Shown: piece after piece, positions 46,767 to 55,747 of the stretch | Layout of the letters: every line of letters starts with the position of its first letter | Position numbering within the stretch: position 1 is the first letter of the stretch | Assembly: GCA_003224085.1 (NCBI GenBank) | Contig: QHYK01000062.1 | Location: forward strand, 1-63,339 | DNA from: Acidobacteriota bacterium | GTDB taxonomy: Bacteria > Acidobacteriota > Terriglobia > Acidiferrales > UBA7541 | Direction: 5' to 3' | DNA: 63,339 bases | Made by a program: the position numbers and the translations under genes | The notes under the pieces: model-generated | What the model was told of the DNA's origin: nothing | What the model saw: only the letters and a program-made list of their open reading frames with translations | The model's database searches: none

Positions 46767-48503
46767 CTAATTGATATGAACTTCGGTCATGAGCCCACCG
46801 AAATTTTCTTGGTCGTTGGACAAGTGGTCGAGATTGGGGGTGAAGAGATAGAACACGCTGCCCGCTGGATAAAGGGTTGCCGCACAGCCTGTGGACCCGC
46901 AACCTGCATCGCTGGCGTCCAGAATCACATCCAGCGACTCGCCACCACCCAGCGTGATCGAGTTGGTGTAATATTCGAGGTTGTTCCCCGCTTGATCCCG
47001 CAGCAGCTTGGCGTTGAAGCCAACGACGTGCATGGGGACTCCCAGGGTCGCCAATGTCTGATACTCAGAAACATCCAGGTCTGCAATGCGCAGGAGGGCT
47101 TTTCCGCCCGCCGGAATGTTGATGATCGAGGGGAGTGGCTGCGAGTAGTGCACTCTGCCATCCGACGACTGCGTGGCCATGGGACCCGGTTGGACCGTGT
47201 CGGGATAGCTCCGGCCGCTCAACAGGAAGAACTTGTCCTTCATATCTGCAAAAGCTTCCGGGTTAAACGTCATGCCGACAAAATGGAAATTGGGATCGAA
47301 GCCGTGGATCTGGAGGGCGTATTCGGTGTCATAAGCCGTGGAGCCGTCGCCGTCGTTATACGCGTACTTTTGCGGGTTACCTAGCTTGTCGGTGCCTTGG
47401 TTGACGAGCGTGTTGATGGCCGGGAGCGGATTAGCACAAAGAATGTCGGGGGCTGTTGTTACGGCCGGTGCGGTTATAGCCGGTAACAACACGTTATCCC
47501 CGGGCCGCCGGCAGGCCGTGCGCAAGTCGTTCTGCTGTTGCCCAAGCGATGTGTAGAGGCTGGTACCGGACGTGACCCGATCCTGCCGCGGGCGCACATA
47601 CAGTTGCCCGACCATGCCCATCTGCAAGTGTTCTGGCGGCGTGATGTGACAGTGCCAGAAGTAGGTGCCGGCATCCGGCGCAAAGTAGTAATAGGTGAAG
47701 CTGCCGCCGATGTTGATGGCGACCGAGGCGTCCGGGACGCCGTCATAGACTGACGAAGCGTTGGGATACCCGTGAAAGTGAATGGTGTGCTGCTCGAACA
47801 GGTCCGGCCGCATGATCATGCCGACGTTGGTAAGGGTGAGGAACATTTCGTCGTCCTCATCGAATGCAACGAGCGGCGCCGGGATGTTCCCGTTCATCAC
47901 TCCGGCATCGAGGATCTGGCGGGGATCAACGTGACCATCAAGACAAGGAGCGGTGCAAGTTCCGTTGGCAATCGCATCGAGGTCCGGGGTCAGACCCACG
48001 GCGCCGTTATATGTAAAAGCCGCTCCCGGCAGCAAAGCGTTGCCCGGCACATATGCTGTGCCACTGTCGCTCGCCCCATCCGTCGTGGCTGGATCCCCGG
48101 GCGCAATAATTCCCGGATACACGGTATTGAAGACATTCGGAAACTCCGTGCCGGGCTGGCCATTCGCGATATCCGCGAGTCCGGACAGCGGTCCGAAGGA
48201 GAACATGTACGTCTGGGTGCCGTTAGCCATCGTCGCGTAGCCGTCACCACCCGAGACCTGCTGGCATTTGATCGCGCCGTTCACGGTCCCGGTAGTCGGC
48301 ACAAGATATCCCTGGGGCCCGGAGGTAAATGCCGTCGGACCGTTGTAGGCAGGCTCCGAACTATTGACTAACTGGGTCGAAGTGGTGTCCGGATGAGTGA
48401 TCGTGCTGGTTGGACACTGCACACGGAACGACTGAGCGCTCGCGATCGCCGGTGCAAGGCTCAAGACAAGTATGGGAAGCAAGAACTGATAGAGCTTTCT
48501 CAC
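46767..48503 (-). CDS. Multicopper-oxidase-like protein with type-1 copper site
   Basis: A 578-residue exported protein starting at GTG 48503 with AGGAGG 9 bases upstream and signal LLPILVLSLAPAIASAQ. A copper cupredoxin domain (about 220-305) carries HTIHFHG (H239, H242, H244) and HCHITPPEHLQMGM (H284, C285, H286, H292, M297), a complete type-1 site plus four histidines for a trinuclear cluster. The C-terminal half (about 390-578) is cupredoxin-like with no second histidine set. As a stand-alone chain it has only half of the eight histidines required. It is the first gene of the oxidase island and lies directly before a sister protein with the other half. Confidence 0.9.
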   Translation of the reverse strand: MRKLYQFLLPILVLSLAPAIASAQSFRVQCPTSTITHPDTTSTQLVNSSEPAYNGPTAFTSGPQGYLVPTTGTVNGAIKCQQVSGGDGYATMANGTQTYMFSFGPLSGLADIANGQPGTEFPNVFNTVYPGIIAPGDPATTDGASDSGTAYVPGNALLPGAAFTYNGAVGLTPDLDAIANGTCTAPCLDGHVDPRQILDAGVMNGNIPAPLVAFDEDDEMFLTLTNVGMIMRPDLFEQHTIHFHGYPNASSVYDGVPDASVAINIGGSFTYYYFAPDAGTYFWHCHITPPEHLQMGMVGQLYVRPRQDRVTSGTSLYTSLGQQQNDLRTACRRPGDNVLLPAITAPAVTTAPDILCANPLPAINTLVNQGTDKLGNPQKYAYNDGDGSTAYDTEYALQIHGFDPNFHFVGMTFNPEAFADMKDKFFLLSGRSYPDTVQPGPMATQSSDGRVHYSQPLPSIINIPAGGKALLRIADLDVSEYQTLATLGVPMHVVGFNAKLLRDQAGNNLEYYTNSITLGGGESLDVILDASDAGCGSTGCAATLYPAGSVFYLFTPNLDHLSNDQENFGGLMTEVHIN

Positions 48504-48913
48504 GACGGTTGACCTCCTGTGCTGCAGTCACAAGCGGCCACCCGGCTTGCTCTACGTCGCGCGTTTGCTAGAAACAGAGTCGTAGAGCCGGGCAGCCTTT
48601 AATCCTGGTGCTGTCACTTTACGTTGCCTTGCAAGGACTTCTTTGTTGCGCCGCAAAATCGTAAAAAAAAATTTACATTTTTTGCTTCGCATCAAAAGGC
48701 CGCGAAATGCCTGGGTCAATGGTGAGAAAGGTAATGGTGGAGCTAGCGTCGTGGCAAAGATGTTTGCAGGCCGCGAAAAACCTCGGCCAACAGGCGGGCG
48801 CTAAAAGCAGAGCGAGAGGCGAACGAAAAAGGCACTTTTACCGTGCGAAAGATGTTCGCTCACAATCTTCGCTGCTCGTCGCGTGGTTGAATGCTATGCA
48901 AGTTCTAGGTCTA
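48504..48913. promoter_or_regulatory. Upstream region of copper-oxidase island
   Basis: A 410-base gap. It contains two perfect palindromes, CCTTGCAAGG (48627-48636) and TTGCG-C-CGCAA (48646-48656), and the AT-rich inverted pair GTAAA-6-TTTAC (48661-48676), about 120-170 bases before the oxidase start. They could be operators of the minus-strand oxidase transcript. No gene is supported in the rest. Confidence 0.4.
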
Positions 48914-49768
48914 CTACTGATTTCGTGCCGGAGGCTTTTGATTCTGCTGCAGCTGAATTTGCCTCCGCTGTTCATACATGCTCTGCAACTGCTGAATCAT
49001 CCGGTCTGTCTCGGGTGAGCCGTTTCCGCTGCCGCTCGAATTCGCCGCATCGGGCGAATTCGCCGCCAGTTGGTTCGTGGGAGGCGCAGATGCCGAGGCT
49101 TGCGAAGAGTCCGTCGAAGCAACTGACTCTGGAGGCACAGGCTCTTCAGAACCTGCCGCATCCTTAGCCTCGGGCCCTCCGCGCGGAATTCTGCGATTGG
49201 CGGCTCTCTCCGGCAATCCTGGATTCTGCTCTGGATTGGCGGACTTACTCCGCGGAGTTAAAGAGATGCTGCGGATTGCCAATGCGTCGTCTTCCTCGGC
49301 TTGAATCACATAGTTAAATTCTGTGCCGTCCAACAAGTCGCGCAGAACAGAGCGTGCGGGCCCGGGACCAAGACGGACCCAGATACGTTGACTGGCGACA
49401 CTGGGTGGAAGGTCGACATCGGCGCCCAAGGCCTCCCGCAGGGCCTTCATGACATCGGAAAGCGAGGAGTTCTCCGCAATAATCGTAAGTCGCCCATCTT
49501 CGTAAGTGACCTGGGGAGGTTTTGGCAGGGCCTGTTCGGCAACCGTGCCGTTGCTGAGACGTGGCTGAGTCTGCGCCGTCGCTTGCTGCCCCTCACCTGA
49601 ACTCTGCTCCGATGACAGATTGAGCGACAGCACTCTCTCAGCACCAGTGGCAGTCCACCCTTTGGGATGTTTTGAAAGAGTTTCCCCTAGCGTACTGATA
49701 GGGGCAAAGGCCAGCGCTATCCCACCTAGAGCAATGAGCTGCCTGCACATCCAACGATGACCATTCAT
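48914..49768 (-). CDS. Exported STN-domain protein
   Basis: A 284-residue exported protein. ATG 49768 has AAAGG 8 bases upstream and opens a signal (MCRQLIALGGIALAFAPISTLGE). Residues about 85-165 look like a secretin/TonB short N-terminal (STN) domain: RLTIIAENSSLSDVMKALRE, ASQRIWVRLGPG, ARSVLRDLLDGTEFNYVIQ. The remainder is a long low-complexity Ser/Pro/Ala/Gln tail ending QLQSMYEQRRQIQLQQ. Such domains usually dock secretins or TonB systems. A secretin gene lies 1.4 kb away on the same strand, so an accessory role in the secretion system is possible. Confidence 0.75.
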   Translation of the reverse strand: MNGHRWMCRQLIALGGIALAFAPISTLGETLSKHPKGWTATGAERVLSLNLSSEQSSGEGQQATAQTQPRLSNGTVAEQALPKPPQVTYEDGRLTIIAENSSLSDVMKALREALGADVDLPPSVASQRIWVRLGPGPARSVLRDLLDGTEFNYVIQAEEDDALAIRSISLTPRSKSANPEQNPGLPERAANRRIPRGGPEAKDAAGSEEPVPPESVASTDSSQASASAPPTNQLAANSPDAANSSGSGNGSPETDRMIQQLQSMYEQRRQIQLQQNQKPPARNQ

Positions 49769-50044
49769 GTGCAGTGCCTTTCTTTCCCACAACCTGGCCG
49801 ACCGAGAGCCGTGGAAATCGATTGTGTTTTGCGAGATGAGGGATCCTCGATCGGTTGAGATGATCCCACTCTCTCGGTTCACGCTGGGCAAAATAATACC
49901 CTCGAGCCCTTCGAACTCTTTGCTCTTGGACAAAGAAGGAGCAAAGGTCTCCTTCAAGCGGCCTCCGCCATGGCACAATCCACGGGGGAGAAAAGCTTCG
50001 TTCTCTCTAGTACGTAGGAATGTCGGACGGCCGAGGACATGGCC

Positions 50045-50797
50045 CTAACCGAGTTCCGAAAGGGCCTGGGGGTTGTGAACCGAGACGGCCTCTCGTCGGG
50101 CGGTAACAATACCTCGTTGATTCCAATCAGAGAGCAGCCGACTCACTGTAAATAAGGTAGTGCCAGTCAGCTGCGCCAACTCCTCGCGGGAAAGTCTAAT
50201 CTCCACGCCCCCGTCGACGCGAAGGCCAATCTGCTTCAGCAACCGAGCGAGTTGATGACTCAATCTCACCGATACTCTTTCTGTAGAAATCTCACAATAA
50301 CGCTCCTCGAGCTCGTGCAGTTCCTTGCTAATCATGGACGTAATGTTGCGCCTCAGATGCGCTGAACGCTGCGCAAAAGATTCAAAAACCGCCGCATCCC
50401 AAACCAATGCCGTGGAAGCTCGCAGTGCTTGGGCCGTCGAGCCATGGCGGACCTGCAGAGACAAGTTGAGCGTCCCAACCACTTCTCCCGGCCCTGCGAG
50501 CCGGAGAATCACCTCTGAGCCGCTCTGGCCAAATTGCACGACCTTCGCGCTGCCTGATGTGAGCAAGACGACTTGCCGGACGAGATCGCCTTCGAGGAAA
50601 ATCCTCTGGCGGCGGGCGAAGTGCTTTTCGCAGGCAGCGGATAGTAGTTCACGACATTCCGCCGCTGAGATACCTGAAAATAATGGGGAATGTCTGACTA
50701 AGGTCTCCTTGCGCCTAGCTTCACTTTCACCGTTAAGAGCTGATACTTCTGGGAGTACTGCTACTCCCTCGTATTCCCCAAGCTGCTCTCCAAGCAT
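50045..50797 (-). CDS. Crp/Fnr family transcriptional regulator
   Basis: A 250-residue regulator with an N-terminal cyclic-nucleotide-binding-like beta barrel (about 35-150: LFSGISAAECRELLSAA, ILRLAGPGEVVGTLNLS) and a C-terminal winged helix with LSREELAQLTGTTLFTVSRLLSDW as recognition region (about 203-226). It lacks the FNR iron-sulfur cysteine pattern and the exact CRP cAMP-binding motif, so the signal is unknown. It stands alone between the STN-domain gene and the secretin. Target sites cannot be assigned, though several palindromes lie upstream of the oxidase island. Confidence 0.92.
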   Translation of the reverse strand: MLGEQLGEYEGVAVLPEVSALNGESEARRKETLVRHSPLFSGISAAECRELLSAACEKHFARRQRIFLEGDLVRQVVLLTSGSAKVVQFGQSGSEVILRLAGPGEVVGTLNLSLQVRHGSTAQALRASTALVWDAAVFESFAQRSAHLRRNITSMISKELHELEERYCEISTERVSVRLSHQLARLLKQIGLRVDGGVEIRLSREELAQLTGTTLFTVSRLLSDWNQRGIVTARREAVSVHNPQALSELG

Positions 50798-51163
50798 GTT
50801 TTAGCCATCCTCAATGTGCGTGCTATTTCTGGTTGAGCTTGACGCTCGACCAGCCGTGATTTGCGGACCACCCAGAGCAGACCGGAGCTCTTACAGAATC
50901 GAACCAGTGCCAAGGGCTTCCCGCTGAGCAACGAGAGCTGGTGCAACTAAGCGGCCAAATGCGTTGCCAAGGCAAAGCCCCTGTAAACCTTGTGATGTAC
51001 AAATGCTGCGGAAGTGACTGTAATCACGGAATATGAAAGGAGTTCCACAAACGGGAATTCCTTTTCACAGGATTTGCACTCGAAACCGGGATATCGGAAT
51101 GCAACCTGAGCCTTGGGATTGAGTGTAGCGTGATCTGTTTCGCCGGCGCGGGTTTGTGACCGG
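50798..51163 (-). other. Gap between regulator and secretin
   Basis: No well supported gene. A short minus-strand frame at 50947-51339 has a CKSC pair but overlaps the secretin C-terminus in another frame; a second at 50761-50946 overlaps the regulator start. Both are considered chance frames or remnants. Confidence 0.3.
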
Positions 51164-52999
51164 CTACTGGCCGGAGCCCCCGGAGGCCTTGGGGACTGGC
51201 ACCGCGTTTCCCTGGGTTCCGGGTTGCCGCCGACCTTGGGTGGCAGAGGGACTTGCGGGGGATGAGGGCGGCTGCTTTGGCTGAGCGGGCTTAGACTCCT
51301 TGTAGCGAAGTCCAATAGCATTGTTGGTACCCACGTCAATCATCCGCAGGTTTTCCTCAGTAATCTCCTCGGCTCGCACAATGTGTGGCGTAATTGCGAA
51401 AACGATTTCACTTTCCGTCCGTTCCTTGGCTTCCTGACCAAACAGATACTTCAAGATGGGTATTTTGGTCAGCCACGGATAACCGCTCAAGGATTTTGTT
51501 TCGCTATCCTGCAGGATCCCGGCGATGAGGTTGACCTCGCCATCTTGCAGACGTGTTTCGTGCTCGATCCGGCGCTGCCCGATCTTCGGCTGACTGATTC
51601 CGCCTAGATTTTGCTCCCCTGCGAGGGAGGAAACCTCCAACCCCATTTTCAAAGTGACTTCACGGTCGGAATGAATGTGTGGAGTTATGTCGATATTTAC
51701 TCCGACGTCTATATATTGGAATTGTGTGTTGACGAGGGGACTGATGCCTCCGCCGCCGATCCCCGCCGAGAACGAGCCCGTCGCTATGGGGATACGGTCC
51801 CCGATCTTGAGCGTCGCCTTTTCGTTGTCCAGGGCCCGAAGCTGAGGCCTCTGCAAAACTTTGGCATTGCTGTCCGACATGAGCAGAGAGAACTGAGCGC
51901 CCGGAATGGGGACGGCAAAACTGCTGCCGACCAGGGAACCGAACGTAACTATCGGCGTGCTGCTTCCAGATCCGCTGGTAGATCCCTTTGTCACCGGCGT
52001 TATGGTTGTGGACGTTGGCACGACGGTGCCCCACGTGTTTAGCCGGTCGCGGTTAACTTCCATTACCGCGATGTCGATAACAACTTCGGCCTTTGCCTTG
52101 TCAGCATCGGAAATGAGTTTTTCCGCCAGGACCAATTGATCCGGCGTGCCTCGCATAGTAATGGAGCTTCGAGTCGGATTAACTTGAATTCGGTTGATTT
52201 CGAGTAGTCCCTTCAACGTGCCCACGACGTCTTGCAACTCCGCCGGTGTCGAGGCATTGTGAAGGTAGAAGGTTTTCAAAACGTTTGACTCAAAATCTTT
52301 GCGTTTGCCTTCCGCGGCCACGAAAATGGCGGTTGATGAGATAGGCCGCCAGAAAGTCTTTGATTCGAGCGCCACCATCTTCAATGCTTCCTGGGGCATG
52401 ACTTCGTTCAGTTCGACGGTTATCTTTTGCGCCTTGTAGTCCAGGTCAAAAAGGACGTTAATTCCGCTCAACTTGCCGATGGTCCGGTAAATATAGTCTG
52501 CCGTATTTGTCACGCGCAAAGTGATCGGTGCATTAGGAGACGGTTCGAGCTCCACCGGACCTTGCGCTTCCCCTACCAACTTTTCGAGAGCAGATTCCGC
52601 CCTGGCGGCAGCCGCGCCTCCGTGTTCGGACGGTTTCTTGAGCATCTCTTCGGTGCGGCGCATCTCTTGAGCCGCGACATAATTGGTGCTGTCAATCTCG
52701 GCCGCGCGCTGAAACTCAGCCAGAGCTTCCTGCAATTTGTTGTCGTTGCGGAGCTTCATGCCATTGGCAACGTGCTGCCCGGCGGCATAGGCCCGTGCTC
52801 GCATGTAGGCCATTTCATACCGCGGGTCGGTCGGCTTCAGGGTAGCCGCTTGCTTGAAGGATTCGTAGGCCACATCGTACTGTTTCTGCGACTCTGCCCG
52901 CACCCCTTTCTTGTAGGCATCTTTCGCCGCATCGGGATAACCTGGTGCGGCAAGCGCTAAGATTAGGAGCGAAGCCAGTACAAATCGCCGACGCTTCAT
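51164..52999 (-). CDS. Secretin (GspD/PilQ family) with N-terminal TPR region
   Basis: A 611-residue outer-membrane channel protein of type II secretion/type IV pilus systems. Signal (FVLASLLILALAAPGYP), TPR-like helices (about 22-115), a STN/N0-like domain (about 150-240: INVLFDLDYKAQKITVELN), an N1-like ring domain (about 240-310) and the secretin core (about 350-565) with VLQRPQLRALDNEKATLKIG and VPIPGAQ. The end of the core is normal: GYPWLTKIPILKYLFG, ESEIVFAITPHIV. A Pro/Ser/Gln-rich tail follows. The PilM/N/O/GspC-like genes that should work with it lie 6 kb upstream on the same strand. Confidence 0.93.
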   Translation of the reverse strand: MKRRRFVLASLLILALAAPGYPDAAKDAYKKGVRAESQKQYDVAYESFKQAATLKPTDPRYEMAYMRARAYAAGQHVANGMKLRNDNKLQEALAEFQRAAEIDSTNYVAAQEMRRTEEMLKKPSEHGGAAAARAESALEKLVGEAQGPVELEPSPNAPITLRVTNTADYIYRTIGKLSGINVLFDLDYKAQKITVELNEVMPQEALKMVALESKTFWRPISSTAIFVAAEGKRKDFESNVLKTFYLHNASTPAELQDVVGTLKGLLEINRIQVNPTRSSITMRGTPDQLVLAEKLISDADKAKAEVVIDIAVMEVNRDRLNTWGTVVPTSTTITPVTKGSTSGSGSSTPIVTFGSLVGSSFAVPIPGAQFSLLMSDSNAKVLQRPQLRALDNEKATLKIGDRIPIATGSFSAGIGGGGISPLVNTQFQYIDVGVNIDITPHIHSDREVTLKMGLEVSSLAGEQNLGGISQPKIGQRRIEHETRLQDGEVNLIAGILQDSETKSLSGYPWLTKIPILKYLFGQEAKERTESEIVFAITPHIVRAEEITEENLRMIDVGTNNAIGLRYKESKPAQPKQPPSSPASPSATQGRRQPGTQGNAVPVPKASGGSGQ

Positions 53000-53294
53000 A
53001 TTGTCGCTGCCTCCGTAACTTCCGGTACCAATCAGGTCCGCTGGGGCGAGCCTCTTGCGGGAGTTTTGACGTGCAAGTCAAAGGCCACTGCGAGTTAAGC
53101 ATAACCGCCACTGGACAATCGAGAATTCTAGCTTGGCTCCCTGACAAGGTATTTGTGCCAGAGCAAAGAATCGCACCCCGAGCCCCAGAAGACATCTTCT
53201 GCGGTCAGCTTCGACAAACTATGAGTTGAGTCGAGTAGGCATTCGTAATTCGGGCGAGTTGCCTCGGAAAGAAAGGAGTTTCCTGTTTGCAATA

Positions 53295-53669
53295 CTATCT
53301 TCGCGAGACATCCAACCAATCGAAATGCACTCCGACCTTTACCGGATAGCTTACAGAAGAGGCCAGGGCGATGTGTACGACCCGGCTCTTACAGCGCCAT
53401 TCGGTCGTGGGCTGTCCAGTGATCTCTTCCGGCAGTTTAATTCGTAAATCGAGTAAGGCCCCTACTGGAAGTGGCAAGTCCGTCTCGAGCAGAGCACCTT
53501 GTTCCGAGATGTCAAACGATTTGCCGTCACGGTTTGGGCCCGAGCCGCCCCAAGCGCGGAGATGAAGAGGAATTTTCAGGTTATGACGGCAACTCCCCCG
53601 TCTCTCGACAAAGTTATCTTTGCCGCCCGATGCTCGTCCTCTGCGGGGATAAGGAGAGTATCCGTCCAT
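53295..53669 (-). CDS. PilZ domain protein
   Basis: A 124-residue protein consisting almost only of a PilZ domain, which binds cyclic di-GMP. The RxxxR motif is seen as ERRGSCRHN (about 22-30) and the second motif as DISEQGALLE (about 53-62), followed by the beta-barrel strands and a C-terminal VGVHFDWL. It lies between the 23-haem cytochrome gene and the secretin gene on the same strand, suggesting that c-di-GMP tunes secretion or pilus-like function. The 295-base gap to the secretin shows no gene. Confidence 0.88.
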   Translation of the reverse strand: MDGYSPYPRRGRASGGKDNFVERRGSCRHNLKIPLHLRAWGGSGPNRDGKSFDISEQGALLETDLPLPVGALLDLRIKLPEEITGQPTTEWRCKSRVVHIALASSVSYPVKVGVHFDWLDVSRR

Positions 53670-53702
53670 GATTGGGAGCTAATAAAAAGACTTGGACAGG
53701 GT

Positions 53703-53798
53703 TTGTCTTTGCTCCTCGTCATAGTGGACGATACAGAGCTGTATCGTGCCGCCCTTACGGCTTTATCCGGGAGCCCACAGGTTGGCCCTTATGGCTAG
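53703..53798 (+). pseudogene. Truncated NarL-type response-regulator fragment
   Basis: A 31-codon frame, opening at a TTG, reads like the first strand and helix of a NarL/LuxR-type receiver domain: LLLVIVDDTELYRAALTAL. The acidic pair D-D is in place but the frame stops at once and nothing downstream resembles a receiver. The strand is opposite to the flanking genes, and its end touches the stop of the 23-haem cytochrome. Best seen as a decayed gene start; a chance match cannot be excluded. Confidence 0.4.
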
Positions 53799-55747
53799 CC
53801 CTTCTTCTCCGAGCCGTGGCAAGCTTCGCACTGTAGCGGAGTAGGCTTGTAGAAAAGAACCGGCTTGCCGTCCACTACTTTGGTCAGGCTATGGCACTTG
53901 TCACACGCGACTCCCTTGTGGCCGCCTTCCAGGGGAAACTTCGTTTTGCTGTGATCGAAGGTGGAGGGCTTCCAACGCTGGGAATTGTGGCAGGTGGAGC
54001 ACTCCGTCTTTTGGGCTTTGGCGAATTGCTTCCCATGAACATCCACGTGGCAGGCCTCGCAAGCCATGGGAGTCTCTTTGAATTGAATTTGCTTCTCGCC
54101 GGGAAGGGGTTTGTGGCAGGCGTTGCAAGCGACGGCGCGATGGACGCCCAGCAAGGGGAACTTGGTTTTCGAATGGTCAAACCCGGCCACGTCAACCCAT
54201 GATCTGGTGTTATGGCAGGCTTCGCAGCCGAACTGGGTGCCATCCGGCCTGCGACGCTCCATGCGGTCCTTGAATTCCCCATGATGCACGTCATTGTGAC
54301 AAGCAGTGCAGGTCATGTCTTTAAAGTAAAACGGAATGATCTTGTCCGTTCTTCCGCCAGCTCCCACTTTGTGGCATTCCACGCAGCTAACGGTGACGTG
54401 CGCGCCAGCCAGCGGGAACTTGCTTTGCTTATGCTTGGCGATGGTAAACAGAGAGCGGTGAAAATCCGCTACCGTATGGCAGCTCTCGCAGCGATTCTGG
54501 AAAGGCTGCTTCGCAAACTGGCCGTCATGGGGGTCCTTATGGCAGTCACTGCAAGCTGCAAACTTCACCTTGTAAATCGTGTCCTTTCCCGCGGGCAAAT
54601 GACACTTGTCGCAATCCACTTTTGCGTGCTTCCCTTCGAGCGGATACTTTGAAGTGGCATGTTCTTTGACGCCAAACAGCGAGGGCTTCCAACCCTCGAC
54701 GGTGTGGCATTCCGCGCATTCGCCCTTTTTGGGCCGGGCCGCAAATTGACCTTTGTGTGGATCTGGCTTATGGCAGTCGACGCAATTGGTGAATGGCAGA
54801 GGTTTCTTGAAGTCGCCATTCAAATGGCACTGAGTGCAAGAAACGGTCGCGTGCTTGCCCAGCAGGGGGTATTTGGTTTTCGAATGGTCGAATTCGAATT
54901 TAGGCAGGAGTTTTTTCCAGCCTGCGGTTGTGTGGCAATCCTCGCAACGCTGCTTGAACGACCCCTTGTGGGGATCGACGTGGCAGTCGATGCAAGCAGA
55001 AAACTTCATGTCTTTGTAGCGCGCGGGACCGCCGGGCCGATCGGGTTTGTGGCACTTTTCGCAGGCCACCTGCATGTGCTGACCGGTCAGGGGATAGCGG
55101 GTCTTCGAATGATCGAATTGTTTGGCGGCTTTCCAATCCGTGAAATTGTGGCATTGCAAGCAGTTGTTGCCTAGCTGTCCTTTGTGGGGATCTTTGTGAC
55201 ATGGGACGCAATCCTGCGACAGGCCGAAGAAAGATTTTGAGAGGTCCTTCATCTTGATGAGGGAACGTTCGGGGCCAACCATGTACATTGGCGAGTGGCA
55301 CTTCTCGCAAGCAGTTTGCGCGTGTTTTCCTTCGAGGTTGTAACCGGTGAGCCGATGATCAAATTGTTTCTGGGAAGGTTCCCAGTGGAGGAGATTGAAA
55401 TTCTCGCCGTTGTGCTCGAGGTGACACCGAACGCAATCTTTCCCGTTCGGATTGCGCATTTGTATCTGGTAGTGGTATCCGTGCTTGGCCGCGAGACGGC
55501 CTGCAATTTCCTTGTGGCATTCCAAACATTTGAACGTCGGCGTGCTGGTTCCGAACTGATGGCAGCTCGCGCACTGGGTCGTGCCGCTGAGCGATTCATG
55601 GGCCTTCGACAACGGACCGGGTGAGATCTGGGATCTTGCAGGCGAAGCTGCAAACAACAATGCCGCAAAGAGAAGAGACACCCTGATAACGATCAGAGGA
55701 CTGCCTTGAAGTGAGGGCCGGCTTTCGAATTGCTCACACCTGGCCAA
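53795..55747 (-). CDS. Secreted 23-haem c-type cytochrome
   Basis: About 650 residues with 23 CxxCH haem-binding motifs. I place the start at TTG 55747, 4 bases after AAGGAGG; a GTG at 55750 and longer frames up to 55912 are possible. A hydrophobic signal (LLFAALLFAASPARSQ) follows. Seven modules of the type FDHSKTxFPLxGxH..V.C..CH recur about every 65-75 residues, the extra histidines being likely axial haem ligands. The long multihaem chain is suited to electron transport across or outside the periplasm. Neighbouring TonB, secretin and PilZ genes suggest an envelope-linked function. It lacks CX3-4CH variants, unlike the other cytochrome. Confidence 0.9.
   Translation of the reverse strand: MARCEQFESRPSLQGSPLIVIRVSLLFAALLFAASPARSQISPGPLSKAHESLSGTTQCASCHQFGTSTPTFKCLECHKEIAGRLAAKHGYHYQIQMRNPNGKDCVRCHLEHNGENFNLLHWEPSQKQFDHRLTGYNLEGKHAQTACEKCHSPMYMVGPERSLIKMKDLSKSFFGLSQDCVPCHKDPHKGQLGNNCLQCHNFTDWKAAKQFDHSKTRYPLTGQHMQVACEKCHKPDRPGGPARYKDMKFSACIDCHVDPHKGSFKQRCEDCHTTAGWKKLLPKFEFDHSKTKYPLLGKHATVSCTQCHLNGDFKKPLPFTNCVDCHKPDPHKGQFAARPKKGECAECHTVEGWKPSLFGVKEHATSKYPLEGKHAKVDCDKCHLPAGKDTIYKVKFAACSDCHKDPHDGQFAKQPFQNRCESCHTVADFHRSLFTIAKHKQSKFPLAGAHVTVSCVECHKVGAGGRTDKIIPFYFKDMTCTACHNDVHHGEFKDRMERRRPDGTQFGCEACHNTRSWVDVAGFDHSKTKFPLLGVHRAVACNACHKPLPGEKQIQFKETPMACEACHVDVHGKQFAKAQKTECSTCHNSQRWKPSTFDHSKTKFPLEGGHKGVACDKCHSLTKVVDGKPVLFYKPTPLQCEACHGSEKKG

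Noticed and set aside
50947-51339. Minus-strand frame with a CKSC pair
   Set aside because: Much of it is a shadow of the secretin tail, and the remainder shows no family similarity or ribosome-binding site.
53000-53294. Small genes in the gap before the secretin
   Set aside because: Frames present are short, overlap on both strands and lack any recognisable feature.
53670-53794. Cyclic di-GMP riboswitch upstream of the PilZ gene
   Set aside because: A hairpin is present, but the conserved riboswitch core cannot be matched, and the bases are better explained by the antisense receiver-like fragment.
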